Assembly (NCBI GenBank): GCA_965202735.1
Contig: OZ241844.1
Coordinates: 1,240,001 to 1,304,000 of the forward strand
DNA from: HK1 sp965202735
GTDB lineage: Bacteria > Pseudomonadota > Gammaproteobacteria > HK1
Length of the DNA stretch: 64,000 nucleotides
Direction: 5' to 3'
This document shows, piece by piece, positions 36,453-44,857 of the stretch. Each line of letters opens with the position of its first letter. Positions within the stretch are counted from its first letter, which is position 1. The notes under the pieces were generated by a model. It was given only the letters and a program-made list of their open reading frames with translations, was not told the origin of the DNA and ran no database searches. The position numbers and the translations under genes are program-made.

Positions 36453-37730
36453 TCACATCTCCCGCAGCCGCCGGGACGCCGCACCGGCCCCGATCGCGAC
36501 CAGCACCAGCGCCGCGCCGTTGAACAGCAGCGCCCCGGCGGTTCCGATCGCGCTGGCGAGAAGCCCCATCTCCAGGTGCCCGATCGGCGAGAAGCCGACC
36601 GCCACCTGCCATGCGCCCATGGCGCGCCCGCGCAGGGCGCCGGGGACCGCGAGCTGCATCATGCTCTGGGTCAGCACGTCGCTCGCCACCGCGCAGCACG
36701 CGATGCCGACCGTCACCACGACCGCGACGGGCAGGCTCGGCGCGAGCCCGAGCGCCATCACCGCCAGCCCGAACGCCGCGATCACCGCGAGCCAGATCGC
36801 CCCGAGCCGGCGGCTCGGGCCCGCCATCGCCATCACGATGCCGCCGGCGATTCCGCCCGCCGAACGCGCCGCGTGGAGGACGCCGAGCCCGGCCGCGTCG
36901 AGGCCCAGCCGGTCGACGGCGAGATCGGGCAGCGCGGTCAGGAAGGAGAACGCGAACACCTCCACCGCCGCGGTCACCGCGAACAGGACGAGGAGCGCGC
37001 GGTTCGCGCCGAGCTCGCGGAAGAATCCGGCGAGCCCGGCCCGCATCGACCGGCGTTCCACGTCCGCCGGCGCCGGCGGACTCGCGTGCTGCCGGCCGAA
37101 CGAGACGAGAGCGAGCGCCTGCGCCCCGGCCAGCACCATGCAGGCGGCGCCGATGCCGACCTCCGCCGCCGTCCATCCCGCCACCAGCGCGCCCGCGAGC
37201 TGGCCGAGCCGTACCGCGACGTTCAGGGTGCCGAGCGCGGACACGATGCGCTCGGCGCCGGCGAGATCGAAGGCGTAGCTCGAGCGCGCCGGGTTGTAGG
37301 CGGCCCGGAACACGCCCGAGACGAGGTTCAGGACCAGCACGCCGGCGAGTCCGGCCAGGCCGCTGATGAACAGGGCGCCGATCACGAACAGGTTGACGCC
37401 CAGCGCGGCCTCGACGGTGCGCAGCACCCGCGCCCGGTCGACGCTGTCGGCGATGGTCCCGGCGACCGCGCCGACGAAGAAGTTGGGAGCGAAGTAGAGC
37501 GCGAGGGAGAGCCCGACCCACGCGCTGGAGCCCGACAGATCGTACACGGCCAGGCCGAACAGCAGCATCTCGCCCATCATCGACGCGCCGTTGAAGAAGG
37601 TCGTGGCCAGGAGCCGGCGGAAGCGCGGCCCGCCGGTCGCGAGCGACTGGCGGAGTCTCCGGATCAAGGCGGCGCGGGCTCCGGGAGCCGGCTCCTCGAA
37701 CCGGGCGAGGTCGCGCTCGTCCTCGGCCAA
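36453..37730 (-). CDS. MFS transporter
   Basis: Major facilitator with about 12 hydrophobic helices. The TM2-TM3 loop has ADSVDRARVLR (MFS motif A type), and the mid region VERRSMRAGLAGFFRELG is the cytoplasmic linker. Resembles the MFS_3/enterobactin-exporter-like group (FFNGASMMGEMLLFGLAVYDL), hence probably an efflux pump. The start is uncertain: the frame is open to 37973, and the N-terminal region contains a duplicated EPAPGARAA segment from a 75-bp repeat. TTG at 37730 or at 37667 are candidates; no clear RBS. Confidence 0.75.
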   Translation of the reverse strand: MAEDERDLARFEEPAPGARAALIRRLRQSLATGGPRFRRLLATTFFNGASMMGEMLLFGLAVYDLSGSSAWVGLSLALYFAPNFFVGAVAGTIADSVDRARVLRTVEAALGVNLFVIGALFISGLAGLAGVLVLNLVSGVFRAAYNPARSSYAFDLAGAERIVSALGTLNVAVRLGQLAGALVAGWTAAEVGIGAACMVLAGAQALALVSFGRQHASPPAPADVERRSMRAGLAGFFRELGANRALLVLFAVTAAVEVFAFSFLTALPDLAVDRLGLDAAGLGVLHAARSAGGIAGGIVMAMAGPSRRLGAIWLAVIAAFGLAVMALGLAPSLPVAVVVTVGIACCAVASDVLTQSMMQLAVPGALRGRAMGAWQVAVGFSPIGHLEMGLLASAIGTAGALLFNGAALVLVAIGAGAASRRLREM

Positions 37731-37766
37731 TTGGCGCCGGGGTGCGGCGCGGGCTCCGGGAGCCGG
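37669..37766 (-). repeat. 23-bp direct repeats, 75-bp period, at the MFS 5' end
   Basis: Two identical 23-bp copies (beginning GCGGCGCGGGCTCCGGGAGC) at 37669-37691 and 37744-37766. Each contains a GGCTCCCGGAGCC palindrome. They produce the repeated residues PAPGARAA in the MFS reading frame. Confidence 0.85.
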
Positions 37767-37920
37767 TGTACGGCCGAAGCGTTGCGTCCCCGGAATGGAG
37801 GGCGTCCCGCTCCGGGACGACCCGTCCCCGACTCGGCCGGCGGAATCACGCGTGACCGGGCGAACGGCCCGGCTCGTGGTGGACGCAGGCCACGCGTATC
37901 GCACCCGTCGATGCGGCGAT

Positions 37921-38328
37921 TCAACGCGAGATCCGAGGGGCGTGCGATGCGCGGTCGGCCCAGGCGCGGACATGACGCTTGAGCTCGCCCAGGCCGCAGG
38001 CGCGCCAGCCCCTGCGCCGTCCGTCCCGGAACACGTCGTAGCGCTCCACCGCCATGGTGGCGGGATCGCCCAGGATCACGAGGATCGTGAACTCCGGATG
38101 CTTCGTCAGCCGCTCGAACATGATCCGCTGCCCGACCGGCACGTCGCCGCCCCGCTTCCACTCGATGAACAGGAACTGGCCGTTGATCTCCACCAGCCCG
38201 TCCACGTCGGTCATCCCGATCCGGCCCGGAAAGCACTCGTCCAGCACCGTCAGGTCCGGCTGGCCGAGCCTGCGGTAGCAGCCGTCCCGGTCCGGGCTGC
38301 AGTCCCACCGCATCCGGCCTCTCGACAT
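37921..38328 (-). CDS. Small PD-(D/E)XK-like nuclease family protein (hypothetical)
   Basis: 135 residues from the ATG at 38328 (GGGAGG upstream). The core GMTDVDGLVEINGQFLFIEW followed by K matches the D...ExK pattern of PD-(D/E)XK nucleases: an Asp before a hairpin, then E-x-K on the next strand. Then come LTKHPEFTILVILGD and a short basic C-terminus. Similar stand-alone proteins occur in phages and genomic islands. No restriction or phage genes are nearby. Nuclease activity is inference. Confidence 0.6.
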   Translation of the reverse strand: MSRGRMRWDCSPDRDGCYRRLGQPDLTVLDECFPGRIGMTDVDGLVEINGQFLFIEWKRGGDVPVGQRIMFERLTKHPEFTILVILGDPATMAVERYDVFRDGRRRGWRACGLGELKRHVRAWADRASHAPRISR

Positions 38329-38455
38329 CCATCGCCCTCCCGGCGTCCCGACCGCCGCGGCGAGTATGTCAGAATGGCTGTCCGCCGGCCGGAGCCTTCG
38401 CGATGCGCGGAGTCTGCCTGCTACACTGCCGCCCGGCTCCGGCGGAGGCGGCGTC

Positions 38456-39853
38456 ATGGCGGGAAACCGGCTGAGCGATTTCGCGAGCATCGTCGAGGAT
38501 CTCGACGCGGCCGGCCGCCTGGTGAGGGTGCGCTCGGAGGTCGATCCGCACCTGGAGCTCGCGGCGGTCGCGGCCCGCTTCGAGGGCGGCCCCCGCGCGG
38601 TGCTGTTCGAGAACGTCAAGGGGCACGACGCGCCGGTGCTGACCGGCCTGTACTGGTCGCGGGAGCTGCTCGCGGAGCTGATGCGCCGCGACGAGCGCAC
38701 CCTCCCCCAGTACGTCTCCGGGTGCATCGGGGAGTGGCGGAGCCGGCCCGTTCCGCCGGTGATGGTCGAGCACGGACCGATCTACGAGGGGCAGTCGGTG
38801 CAGGTCGACCTGCGGCGCATCCCGGCGCCGGTGCACGCCCTCGAAGACGGCGGCCCGTACTTCGACGCCGGCGTGGTCATCGCCCGCGACCCGGAGACCG
38901 GCGTGCGCAACGCGTCGATCCAGCGCTTCATGGTGGTCGACGAGCGGACCCTGCACGTCAACATCGACGCCGGCCGGCACCTGGAGCTCTACCTCGACAA
39001 GGCCCACGAGCGCGGCGAGACGCTCGCGTTCTCGCTCAACTGCGGCGTCGGCCCGGGCCTGCACTTCGCAGCCGCCACCCCGGCCGAGGCCGCCCCCGCC
39101 GACACCGACGAGCTCGGCATCGCGAGCGTCTTCCACGAGGCGCCGCTGGAGCTCGTGGAGGGCAAGACCCTGCCGGTGCACGTGGTCGCGAACGCGATGT
39201 ACGCGCTCGAATGCGAGATCGTCCCCGGCGAGCTCGGCGAGGAAGGTCCGTTCGCGGAAGTGACCGGCTACTACGCGCGCCGCGCGCCCCGCCCCGTGGT
39301 CCACGTGCGGGCGATGCACGTGCGGCCGGACCCGGTCTTCCAGACCATCCTGTCCGGGGTCGAGGTCTGGAACTCGGTCGGACTGCTCGGCGAGGCGAAC
39401 GTCCTCGGCATGCTGCAACGCCAGGTGCCCGGCGTGCGCGACGTCTACTTCAGCCACGGCGGATGCGGCTTCTACCACGCCATCGTCTCCATCCGGCAGA
39501 CGCGCGCGGGCTGGTCGAAGCAGGCGGTGCTCGCCGCCTTCGCCGCGTTCCCGCCGCTCAAGATGGTGACGGTGGTCGACGACGACGTCGACATCCGCGA
39601 CGCCGGGGACGTGGAGTGGGCCATGGCCACCCGCTTCGACCCCACCCACGGCATCCTGCGCATCGACAACGTGTTCGGCCACGGCCTGAACCCCGGCTTC
39701 CCGGGCTACCTCGGGACCAAGGTGGGGTTCGACGCGTGCCGGCCGTTCCCCCACACCCCCGAATACGACCGCGCGGCATACGACGAGGCGGACCTCGGGA
39801 GGCACGAGATCGACATCCCGCCGATCTGTCCGGGGGTGGGGAGCGCCGGCTGA
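38456..39853 (+). CDS. UbiD-family decarboxylase
   Basis: 465 residues. UbiD hallmarks: NASIQRFMVVDERTLHVNI (prFMN and metal site), ECEIVPGELGEEGPFAEVTG with the acidic pair of the Glu-Arg-Glu network, and VDDDVDIRDAGDVEWAMATR. Requires prenylated FMN made by UbiX, which is not in the window. Acts on an aromatic or alpha,beta-unsaturated acid; context (M24 hydrolase downstream) does not reveal which. The last 69 bases of the gene are part of a 109-bp tandem duplication. Confidence 0.85.
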   Translation: MAGNRLSDFASIVEDLDAAGRLVRVRSEVDPHLELAAVAARFEGGPRAVLFENVKGHDAPVLTGLYWSRELLAELMRRDERTLPQYVSGCIGEWRSRPVPPVMVEHGPIYEGQSVQVDLRRIPAPVHALEDGGPYFDAGVVIARDPETGVRNASIQRFMVVDERTLHVNIDAGRHLELYLDKAHERGETLAFSLNCGVGPGLHFAAATPAEAAPADTDELGIASVFHEAPLELVEGKTLPVHVVANAMYALECEIVPGELGEEGPFAEVTGYYARRAPRPVVHVRAMHVRPDPVFQTILSGVEVWNSVGLLGEANVLGMLQRQVPGVRDVYFSHGGCGFYHAIVSIRQTRAGWSKQAVLAAFAAFPPLKMVTVVDDDVDIRDAGDVEWAMATRFDPTHGILRIDNVFGHGLNPGFPGYLGTKVGFDACRPFPHTPEYDRAAYDEADLGRHEIDIPPICPGVGSAG

Positions 39854-40002
39854 CCCGGAGCCGCACGGCGGGACCCGGACCGTTCCGGCGGCTGAGGCGG
39901 ACGTCGGGAGGCACGAGATCGACATCCCGCCGATCCGTCCGGGGGCGGGGAGCGCCGGCTGACCCGGAGCCGCACGGCGGGGCCCGGACCGTTCCGGCGG
40001 CT
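39785..40002 (+). repeat. 109-bp tandem duplication over the ubiD-like 3' end
   Basis: Two units, 39785-39893 and 39894-40002, differ at only a few positions (for example GATCTG versus GATCCG). The first unit contains the UbiD-like stop codon at 39853. The second copy is non-coding spacer before the M24 gene. Confidence 0.92.
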
Positions 40003-40043
40003 CCGGCGGCGAGCGGGATGACGGCGCATCGAGGATCCTGGAC

Positions 40044-41195
40044 ATGCCCGTTCACTTCACGCCCGAGGAGATGGCCGCGCGCCGCGGACGCGCATCCGGC
40101 GCGATCCGCGAGGCGGAGCTCGACGCGGTGCTCTGCTTCAAGCAGGAGTCCATGTACTGGCTCACCGGCTACGACTCGTTCGGATTCAGCCTGTTCCAGT
40201 GCCTGGTGGTGACCGCCGACGGCGGCGTGACCCTGCTCACGCGGCTTCCGGACCTCCGCCAGGCCCGCCATACCTCCAACATCGAGGACATCCGCATCTG
40301 GAAGGACGCCGCGGGGATGAACCCCGCCCGCGACCTCCGGGCGCTGCTCGACGAGCTCGGCCTCGGCGCCGCGAGGCTCGGAGTGGAGCTCGACGCCTGC
40401 GGCCTGAAGGCGCACGACTGGCGCCGGCTGGAGGCGGAGCTCGCCGGACGCTGCGCGCTCGTCGATGCCTCCACCCTGATCGACAGGCTCCGGTCCGTGA
40501 AGAGCGAGCGGGAGATCGAGTACGCCCGCCGCGCGGCGGCGCTCGCCGACGATGCCTGGGACGAAGCGGTGCGGCTCGCCCGCCCCGGCGCCTTCGAGGG
40601 CGACATCCTCGCCGCCATGCAGGGCGCGGTGTTCCGCGGCGGCGGCGACTACGCCGGCAACGAATTCATCATCGGCTCGGGAGCGGGCGCGCTGCTGTGC
40701 CGGTACTTCAGCGGCCGCCGGCACCTGGACCCGGAGGACCAGCTCACCCTCGAGTTCGCGGGCGCCTACCGGCGCTACCACGCCGCGATGATGCGCACCC
40801 TGCTCACCGGCCGCGCCCATCCCGAGCACGTCTCGATGCACGCCGCCTGCGTCGACGCGCTCCATGCCTGCATGGAGGCGATCCGCCCGGGACGGCCGAT
40901 GGGCGACGTGTTCGCCGCGCATGCGCGGGTGCTGGACGCGGCGGGCCTGCGCGAGCACCGCATGAACGCCTGCGGCTACGGCATGGGCGCGGTCTACAAC
41001 CCGATCTGGGTCGACCCGCCGATGTTCCACGAGGGCAACCCCCTGGAGATGCGGGCCGGCAACGTGTTCTTCCTGCACATGATCGTGATGAACTCCGACA
41101 CCGGCCGCGCCATGACCCTCGGCCACACGGTGCTGGTCACCGGCGAGGGATGCGAGCGCCTGAGCCGATCGAGTCCGGACCTCGTCGTGCGCTGA
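40044..41195 (+). CDS. M24-family hydrolase (creatinase / ectoine-hydrolase-like)
   Basis: 383 residues: a creatinase N-terminal domain (VLCFKQESMYWLTGYDSFGF) and a pita-bread C-domain (SVKSEREIEYARRAAAL; NEFIIGSGAGALLCRYF; MNACGYGMGAVYNP; RAGNVFFLHMIVMNSDTG; MTLGHTVLVT). The first metal-ligand region reads LEFAGAYRRYHAAMMRT, where true aminopeptidases have two Asp. This points to the creatinase/DoeA-like branch that hydrolyses small amides. Substrate unknown. Confidence 0.8.
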   Translation: MPVHFTPEEMAARRGRASGAIREAELDAVLCFKQESMYWLTGYDSFGFSLFQCLVVTADGGVTLLTRLPDLRQARHTSNIEDIRIWKDAAGMNPARDLRALLDELGLGAARLGVELDACGLKAHDWRRLEAELAGRCALVDASTLIDRLRSVKSEREIEYARRAAALADDAWDEAVRLARPGAFEGDILAAMQGAVFRGGGDYAGNEFIIGSGAGALLCRYFSGRRHLDPEDQLTLEFAGAYRRYHAAMMRTLLTGRAHPEHVSMHAACVDALHACMEAIRPGRPMGDVFAAHARVLDAAGLREHRMNACGYGMGAVYNPIWVDPPMFHEGNPLEMRAGNVFFLHMIVMNSDTGRAMTLGHTVLVTGEGCERLSRSSPDLVVR

Positions 41196-41265
41196 GGACC
41201 GGGATCGAAGCCGAGCCACGGCGTACCGCATACTCGGGGACCCTGCACCCGGAGGCATCCGGATC

Positions 41266-42052
41266 GTGAAACCCGACCCTACTACCGTGACCGGCCCGCT
41301 CGGCTCCACCGTTCACGTCCTGCGAGCCGATCCCGAAACCATCGCCGCGCTCGCGGCCATCGACTGGAGCCGGCGGTTCCGCCGCGTGTGCCTGGACCCG
41401 GTGCGCGGTCTCGTCACGCTGATGTCTCCCTCACGGCGGCACGAGGAGCTGGCCACGATATTCGGCGATATCGTCGATGTGGCGGCGGAGGTGCTCGCCG
41501 GGGCGGGGCGGAGCATCGGCTCCACACGGATTCGCGGCCGCGGCGACCCCCCGGACACCGGAATGGAGCCCGACTGCGCGTTCTACGTCGGTGAGCGCGC
41601 AAGAGCGTACAGCCGAGCGCTGCGCGAAGGCGAGGCGGCGGCCGACACGTTCCTCGAGCAGACCCCTCCCGACCTGGTGGTTGGAAGTCGAGATCACCAG
41701 CGCCGACGCAGGCAAGGCCGAGCGCTACGCGGACCTGGGGGTCCGGGAGATGTGGCGGCTGCACGGACGCAGGGACTCACGCGAATTCGAAGCCGAATTC
41801 CTCACCCTGCATCCGGGCGAGCCGCCTCGACCGCTGGACGCCTCCGCGGTTCTGGAAGGGCTCGAGCCCGCCGACGTGCGGGAGGCGATGGACGACGCCC
41901 GGCTCGGTACCACCAAGAGCGAACGCATCGAGGCGGTCGCCCGCGTCGTGCGTCGGCGACGGCAGCGCATCACGCGCATCCGGGAAGAGGCGCCGCCCTG
42001 GCCGGCCGAACCGGTCCGGCCCGCGACGGACGTACTCGCCGAGTCCGACTGA
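41266..42052 (+). pseudogene. Uma2-family endonuclease-like gene with frameshift
   Basis: The Uma2 (DUF820, PD-(D/E)XK fold) sequence begins at a GTG with GGAGG upstream and reads to EQTPPDLVV. It then continues only in the +1 frame as EVEITSADAGKAERYADLG, then VREMWRL. One extra T at about 41681-41682 (GGTGGTTGGAAG) explains the break; removing it restores DLVVEVEITS. Could be a true mutation or an assembly error. The rest of the C-terminal frame to 42052 is intact. Confidence 0.75.
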
Positions 42053-42521
42053 GGCGCGAAGCCTTCGCCGCGCACGCAAGTCCCGGTACAGGGATTTCCT
42101 GACTGTGGGTCACAAGCCACTCGTAAAGTACGTTGTTCCGCAAGGTCGCTGGCGGCGCCACAGTGCACACTCCATCCAACGCCGCCATCGCCATCGTGCG
42201 CCGCAAGGGCCGCTTCCGCTACCTGCCCGAGGCCAACCGTCACCATGCCGCCCGCGCCCGGGATGCCCTCGACGCGAGCCTGATCGCACCCAGCGTCTGA
42301 TCCCTCGGGCCTGACCGCGTCGCAGAGCGCTCCGCCAGGGGCCGTCGAACGGCGCAGGGGGCAACCGTGCCCGATGAGGCCCAAAGCCGTGTCCCACCGG
42401 TCCGTCAGGACCTCCATGCAGCCGTCCAGGCAAGCGTGGGAAAGGACCCGCATCGGCCCCAGCCTGTCCGCTATCCGCCATCCAGCTCCCTTGCCGCGAC
42501 AAAAAATCTTCCTGCCTGTCA
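42053..42521. other. Gene-poor spacer left of the lipoprotein cassette
   Basis: No complete gene. One + frame reads SNAAIAIVRRKGRFRYLPEA and stops at about 42300; I do not recognise it. The segment contains the left member of an 18-bp direct repeat (42157) and becomes unusually AT-rich near 42500-42545. It looks like the debris of an older gene or insertion. Confidence 0.5.
42157..42174 (+). repeat. Left 18-bp direct repeat flanking the lipoprotein-Slam cassette
   Basis: GCCACAGTGCACACTCCA, matching 46340-46357 at 17 of 18 positions. An upstream match (GCAAGGTCG here, GTAAGGTCG there) extends the similarity. It contains the GTGCAC palindrome. Confidence 0.65.
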
Positions 42522-42550
42522 TTTTCTACCCTGAGCAAACAGGTTAGACT
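42522..42550 (+). promoter_or_regulatory. Tentative promoter of the surface lipoprotein gene
   Basis: TTTTCT, 17 bases, TAGACT in a rare AT-rich stretch. The predicted start (about 42557) falls right before the 13-bp repeat array, which would put the whole array in the 5' leader. Flanked by a CCTGT/ACAGG inverted repeat. Confidence 0.3.
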
Positions 42551-42560
42551 GGACGCAGCT

Positions 42561-42677
42561 CTTCACGGGGCCTCTTCACGGGGCCTCTTCACGGGGCCTC
42601 TTCACGGGGCCTCTTCACGGGGCCTCTTCACGGGGCCTCTTCACGGGGCCTCTTCACGGGGCCTCTTCACGGGGCCT
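42561..42677 (+). repeat. 9 x 13-bp tandem repeat (VNTR)
   Basis: Nine consecutive, identical units of CTTCACGGGGCCT immediately upstream of the lipoprotein gene. The last unit ends 11 bases before the Shine-Dalgarno. Perfect copies indicate recent expansion. Unit length is not a multiple of three and the array is not translated in the gene's frame. Confidence 0.97.
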
Positions 42678-42700
42678 CTATGATGAATGGAGGTTTCGTG

Positions 42701-44722
42701 ATGATGGCGTCATCCAGGATTCCCGGTTTCGGATTGGGCGTGGCGGCGTGCCTGGCGGCCATGCTGGCGCTTGCGGGCTGCGGGGGGAGCAGCAGCACCA
42801 AGCCGCCGGATCCGCCGGATCCGCCGGACCCGTCCGAGACGCCGGCGCAGTTGGCGGCCGCGGCGGTCACCGCCCTCGACGCGGCGGAGGCCGCTGTGGA
42901 CAAGGTGACGGACGGCTCCGGGGACGCCACGGTTACCGATGCCGACGCGAAGGTGAGGGCCGCCGAAACGGCGGTCGCGGCGGCGTCCGGCGCGGAGAAC
43001 CATGGCGCCCTCAGCGAGCGGCTCGGGGGGCTCAAGGCCAGTCTTGCCGCCAGGAAGAAGTCGCGCACGGCCGCGATAGCGGTCAGGAGCAACGCGCAGA
43101 CGGATTTGAAGGTTGCGAGGGACGCGGCGGCCGCGGCGGCGAAGGTTGCGAGGGACGCGGCGACGGCGGCCGCTACGGATGCGGACGAGGCGGAGGCGGC
43201 GGTGGCGGGTCTTCTCATCTTCCAGACCGGCACCGACGGCAACCCGGCGGAGGCGCGTGTCGCTGCGGCCCGCGCGGCGCGCGCGGCGGCGCAGGCGGCG
43301 ACGACGGCATCCGGGACGGCAAGGTCGGAATCCGCGAAGGCGGCCGCCGCGACCACGTTGACGGTGGCGGTGGAAGCCCGCGTCGCGGCCGAGGCGGCCC
43401 GGAGGGCGGCCGAGACGCAGGCCGCGACGGCCATGGAGAAGGCGAAGGTGGCCGCGGACCGGGGCGACGTGGCGCTCGAGGTTTCCTCCGACGGCAAGAC
43501 CTTCAGCGTCGGCGATCATTCCATCAAGGTCGTGCCGGAGCCGTCTCCCGTGACCCCCGCCGGCGGTGCGGTCAGTGCCGGCAGCGCGCTCACGACCACC
43601 ACCAGGCTGGTCAACGGCAAAACGGTCACGACCAGAACCGGGCATTGGAGCTGGGCGTGGCAGGCAACGGCTGCGGTCCCGGCCAGGACCGCCGGCGCGG
43701 GGCAAAAGGCCGCGCCGGGCATCGCTGGCAGAAACGGGAAGCATATCAGTCCGTTACTGGGCCCTGACTTCATCAATACGACGGACAAAGACGGACACCG
43801 GCTCCAACTGCGCACTCATTATGTCGGCACCAAGACCGTGCATGCTTGGCGCAACATCACCAGCGGTACCGGCGACCAGCGCACGGGGACCGGGGCCACG
43901 GTCGATCATGACGGCAATTCCGGCACGGCGCAGGTGGCGGTCTTGAAGGCCGAGGGCGAGTTCTACGGCACCGACGGTACCGGGGCGTTCGACGACAACG
44001 CCAAGATCAGCGGCGCCACCATCCAGGCCGTTCCGGCCGACCCCGACCTCTGGTACTACCGGGTTGGTGCTGTGAAGCACTGGCTGCGGCGGGTCAAGAC
44101 GGAAACCAACGCGCAGGGCCAGACGACCTACACCTACAAGCCCGTCAGCGTGGTGGCGGACGTCGGGGGCTTCCCGGCGGCGGTGCCCTACGAACACATG
44201 AACTACGGCGTGTGGGCCGAGCGGAAGAACGGCGCCGAGGCGGATTCGCTCTCCGGCAACGCGGCCATCGGCTTCGTGCGCCTGCTGCCGGACGGCGAGG
44301 GCATGACCCCGGTGTCCGACATCCCCAAGTTCGGCACGGCCACCTACAACGGCCACTGGCTCGGGCGGGTGCGCAAACGCCATGCGCAGGGGAATGGCGA
44401 GGTAAACCGCCAGTACGATACAGCCAGCGTGACGGCGGACTTCGGCAAGGGCAGCGTGACGGTCGATCTGAGATTTCTCGCTACGCTCCAGGGCACGATC
44501 GACGGCAGCGGGTTCAAGGGAACCGAGGTCACCAAGGTCACAGACATCAGCACTCTGGCCCATATCTACGGATCGAGCCCGGACGATTTCACGGGCGAAT
44601 TCAGCGGCGCCTTCTTCGGGCCGAAGGCGCCGGAGGTCGGCGGCGTGTTCGACTTCACCTCCGAGGGCAGGAAGGCGGGCGAGTTCAAAGGCGCCTTCGG
44701 GGGTCGGCGGACCGGAGAATAG
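42701..44722 (+). CDS. Surface lipoprotein with TbpB-like C-terminal barrel, probable Slam substrate
   Basis: 673 residues from the ATG at 42701 (GGAGG seven bases upstream; in-frame GTG 42698 and ATG 42704 nearby). Signal peptide with lipobox LAGC, lipidated Cys27, Gly at +2, then a PPDPPDPPDP spacer. Residues about 50-260 are an Ala-rich, probably helical or coiled-coil stalk. The C-terminal 200 residues resemble the TbpB/Slam-substrate beta-barrel: FGTATYNGHWLGRV, SVTADFGKGSVTVDLRF, GTIDGSGFKGT, GAFFGPKAPEVGGVFDF, GEFKGAFGGRR. Ligand unknown; TbpB relatives bind host proteins or metals. The middle has lower GC than neighbours. Slam follows after 135 bp. Confidence 0.8.
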   Translation: MMASSRIPGFGLGVAACLAAMLALAGCGGSSSTKPPDPPDPPDPSETPAQLAAAAVTALDAAEAAVDKVTDGSGDATVTDADAKVRAAETAVAAASGAENHGALSERLGGLKASLAARKKSRTAAIAVRSNAQTDLKVARDAAAAAAKVARDAATAAATDADEAEAAVAGLLIFQTGTDGNPAEARVAAARAARAAAQAATTASGTARSESAKAAAATTLTVAVEARVAAEAARRAAETQAATAMEKAKVAADRGDVALEVSSDGKTFSVGDHSIKVVPEPSPVTPAGGAVSAGSALTTTTRLVNGKTVTTRTGHWSWAWQATAAVPARTAGAGQKAAPGIAGRNGKHISPLLGPDFINTTDKDGHRLQLRTHYVGTKTVHAWRNITSGTGDQRTGTGATVDHDGNSGTAQVAVLKAEGEFYGTDGTGAFDDNAKISGATIQAVPADPDLWYYRVGAVKHWLRRVKTETNAQGQTTYTYKPVSVVADVGGFPAAVPYEHMNYGVWAERKNGAEADSLSGNAAIGFVRLLPDGEGMTPVSDIPKFGTATYNGHWLGRVRKRHAQGNGEVNRQYDTASVTADFGKGSVTVDLRFLATLQGTIDGSGFKGTEVTKVTDISTLAHIYGSSPDDFTGEFSGAFFGPKAPEVGGVFDFTSEGRKAGEFKGAFGGRRTGE

Positions 44723-44751
44723 CGGGCCGCCGGGCCGACCCGGATACTCCG

Positions 44752-44786
44752 GCGCCCGGTCCCGCAACGGACCGGGCGCTCTTTCT
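44752..44786 (+). terminator. Intrinsic terminator between the lipoprotein and slam genes
   Basis: Perfect 11-bp stem (GCGCCCGGTCC / GGACCGGGCGC), 6-base loop and a TCTTTCT tail. The best terminator in the window. A second smaller hairpin (CCCCGCT/AGCGGGG, 44793-44811) follows before slam. Confidence 0.75.
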
Positions 44787-44857
44787 CCAGCCCCGCTGCC
44801 GGAGCGGGGCCGGGTCGGCGACACCCCCGCTTCGGGACTCAGCGCTCAAGTCCCCCC

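Noticed and set aside
32811..37982. A 1723-residue open frame on the + strand
   Set aside because: Out-of-frame shadow of coxD and coxE, then antisense to the hisD-like and MFS genes; composition is Arg/Pro/Gly-rich with no domain.
42561..42677. Could the 13-bp array be a CRISPR?
   Set aside because: Units abut with no spacers and there are no cas genes; it is a simple tandem repeat.
42748..43767. Gly/Arg-rich + frame inside the surface lipoprotein gene
   Set aside because: Shadow frame of an Ala-rich coding region; no start signals, and the lipobox and barrel are in the other frame.
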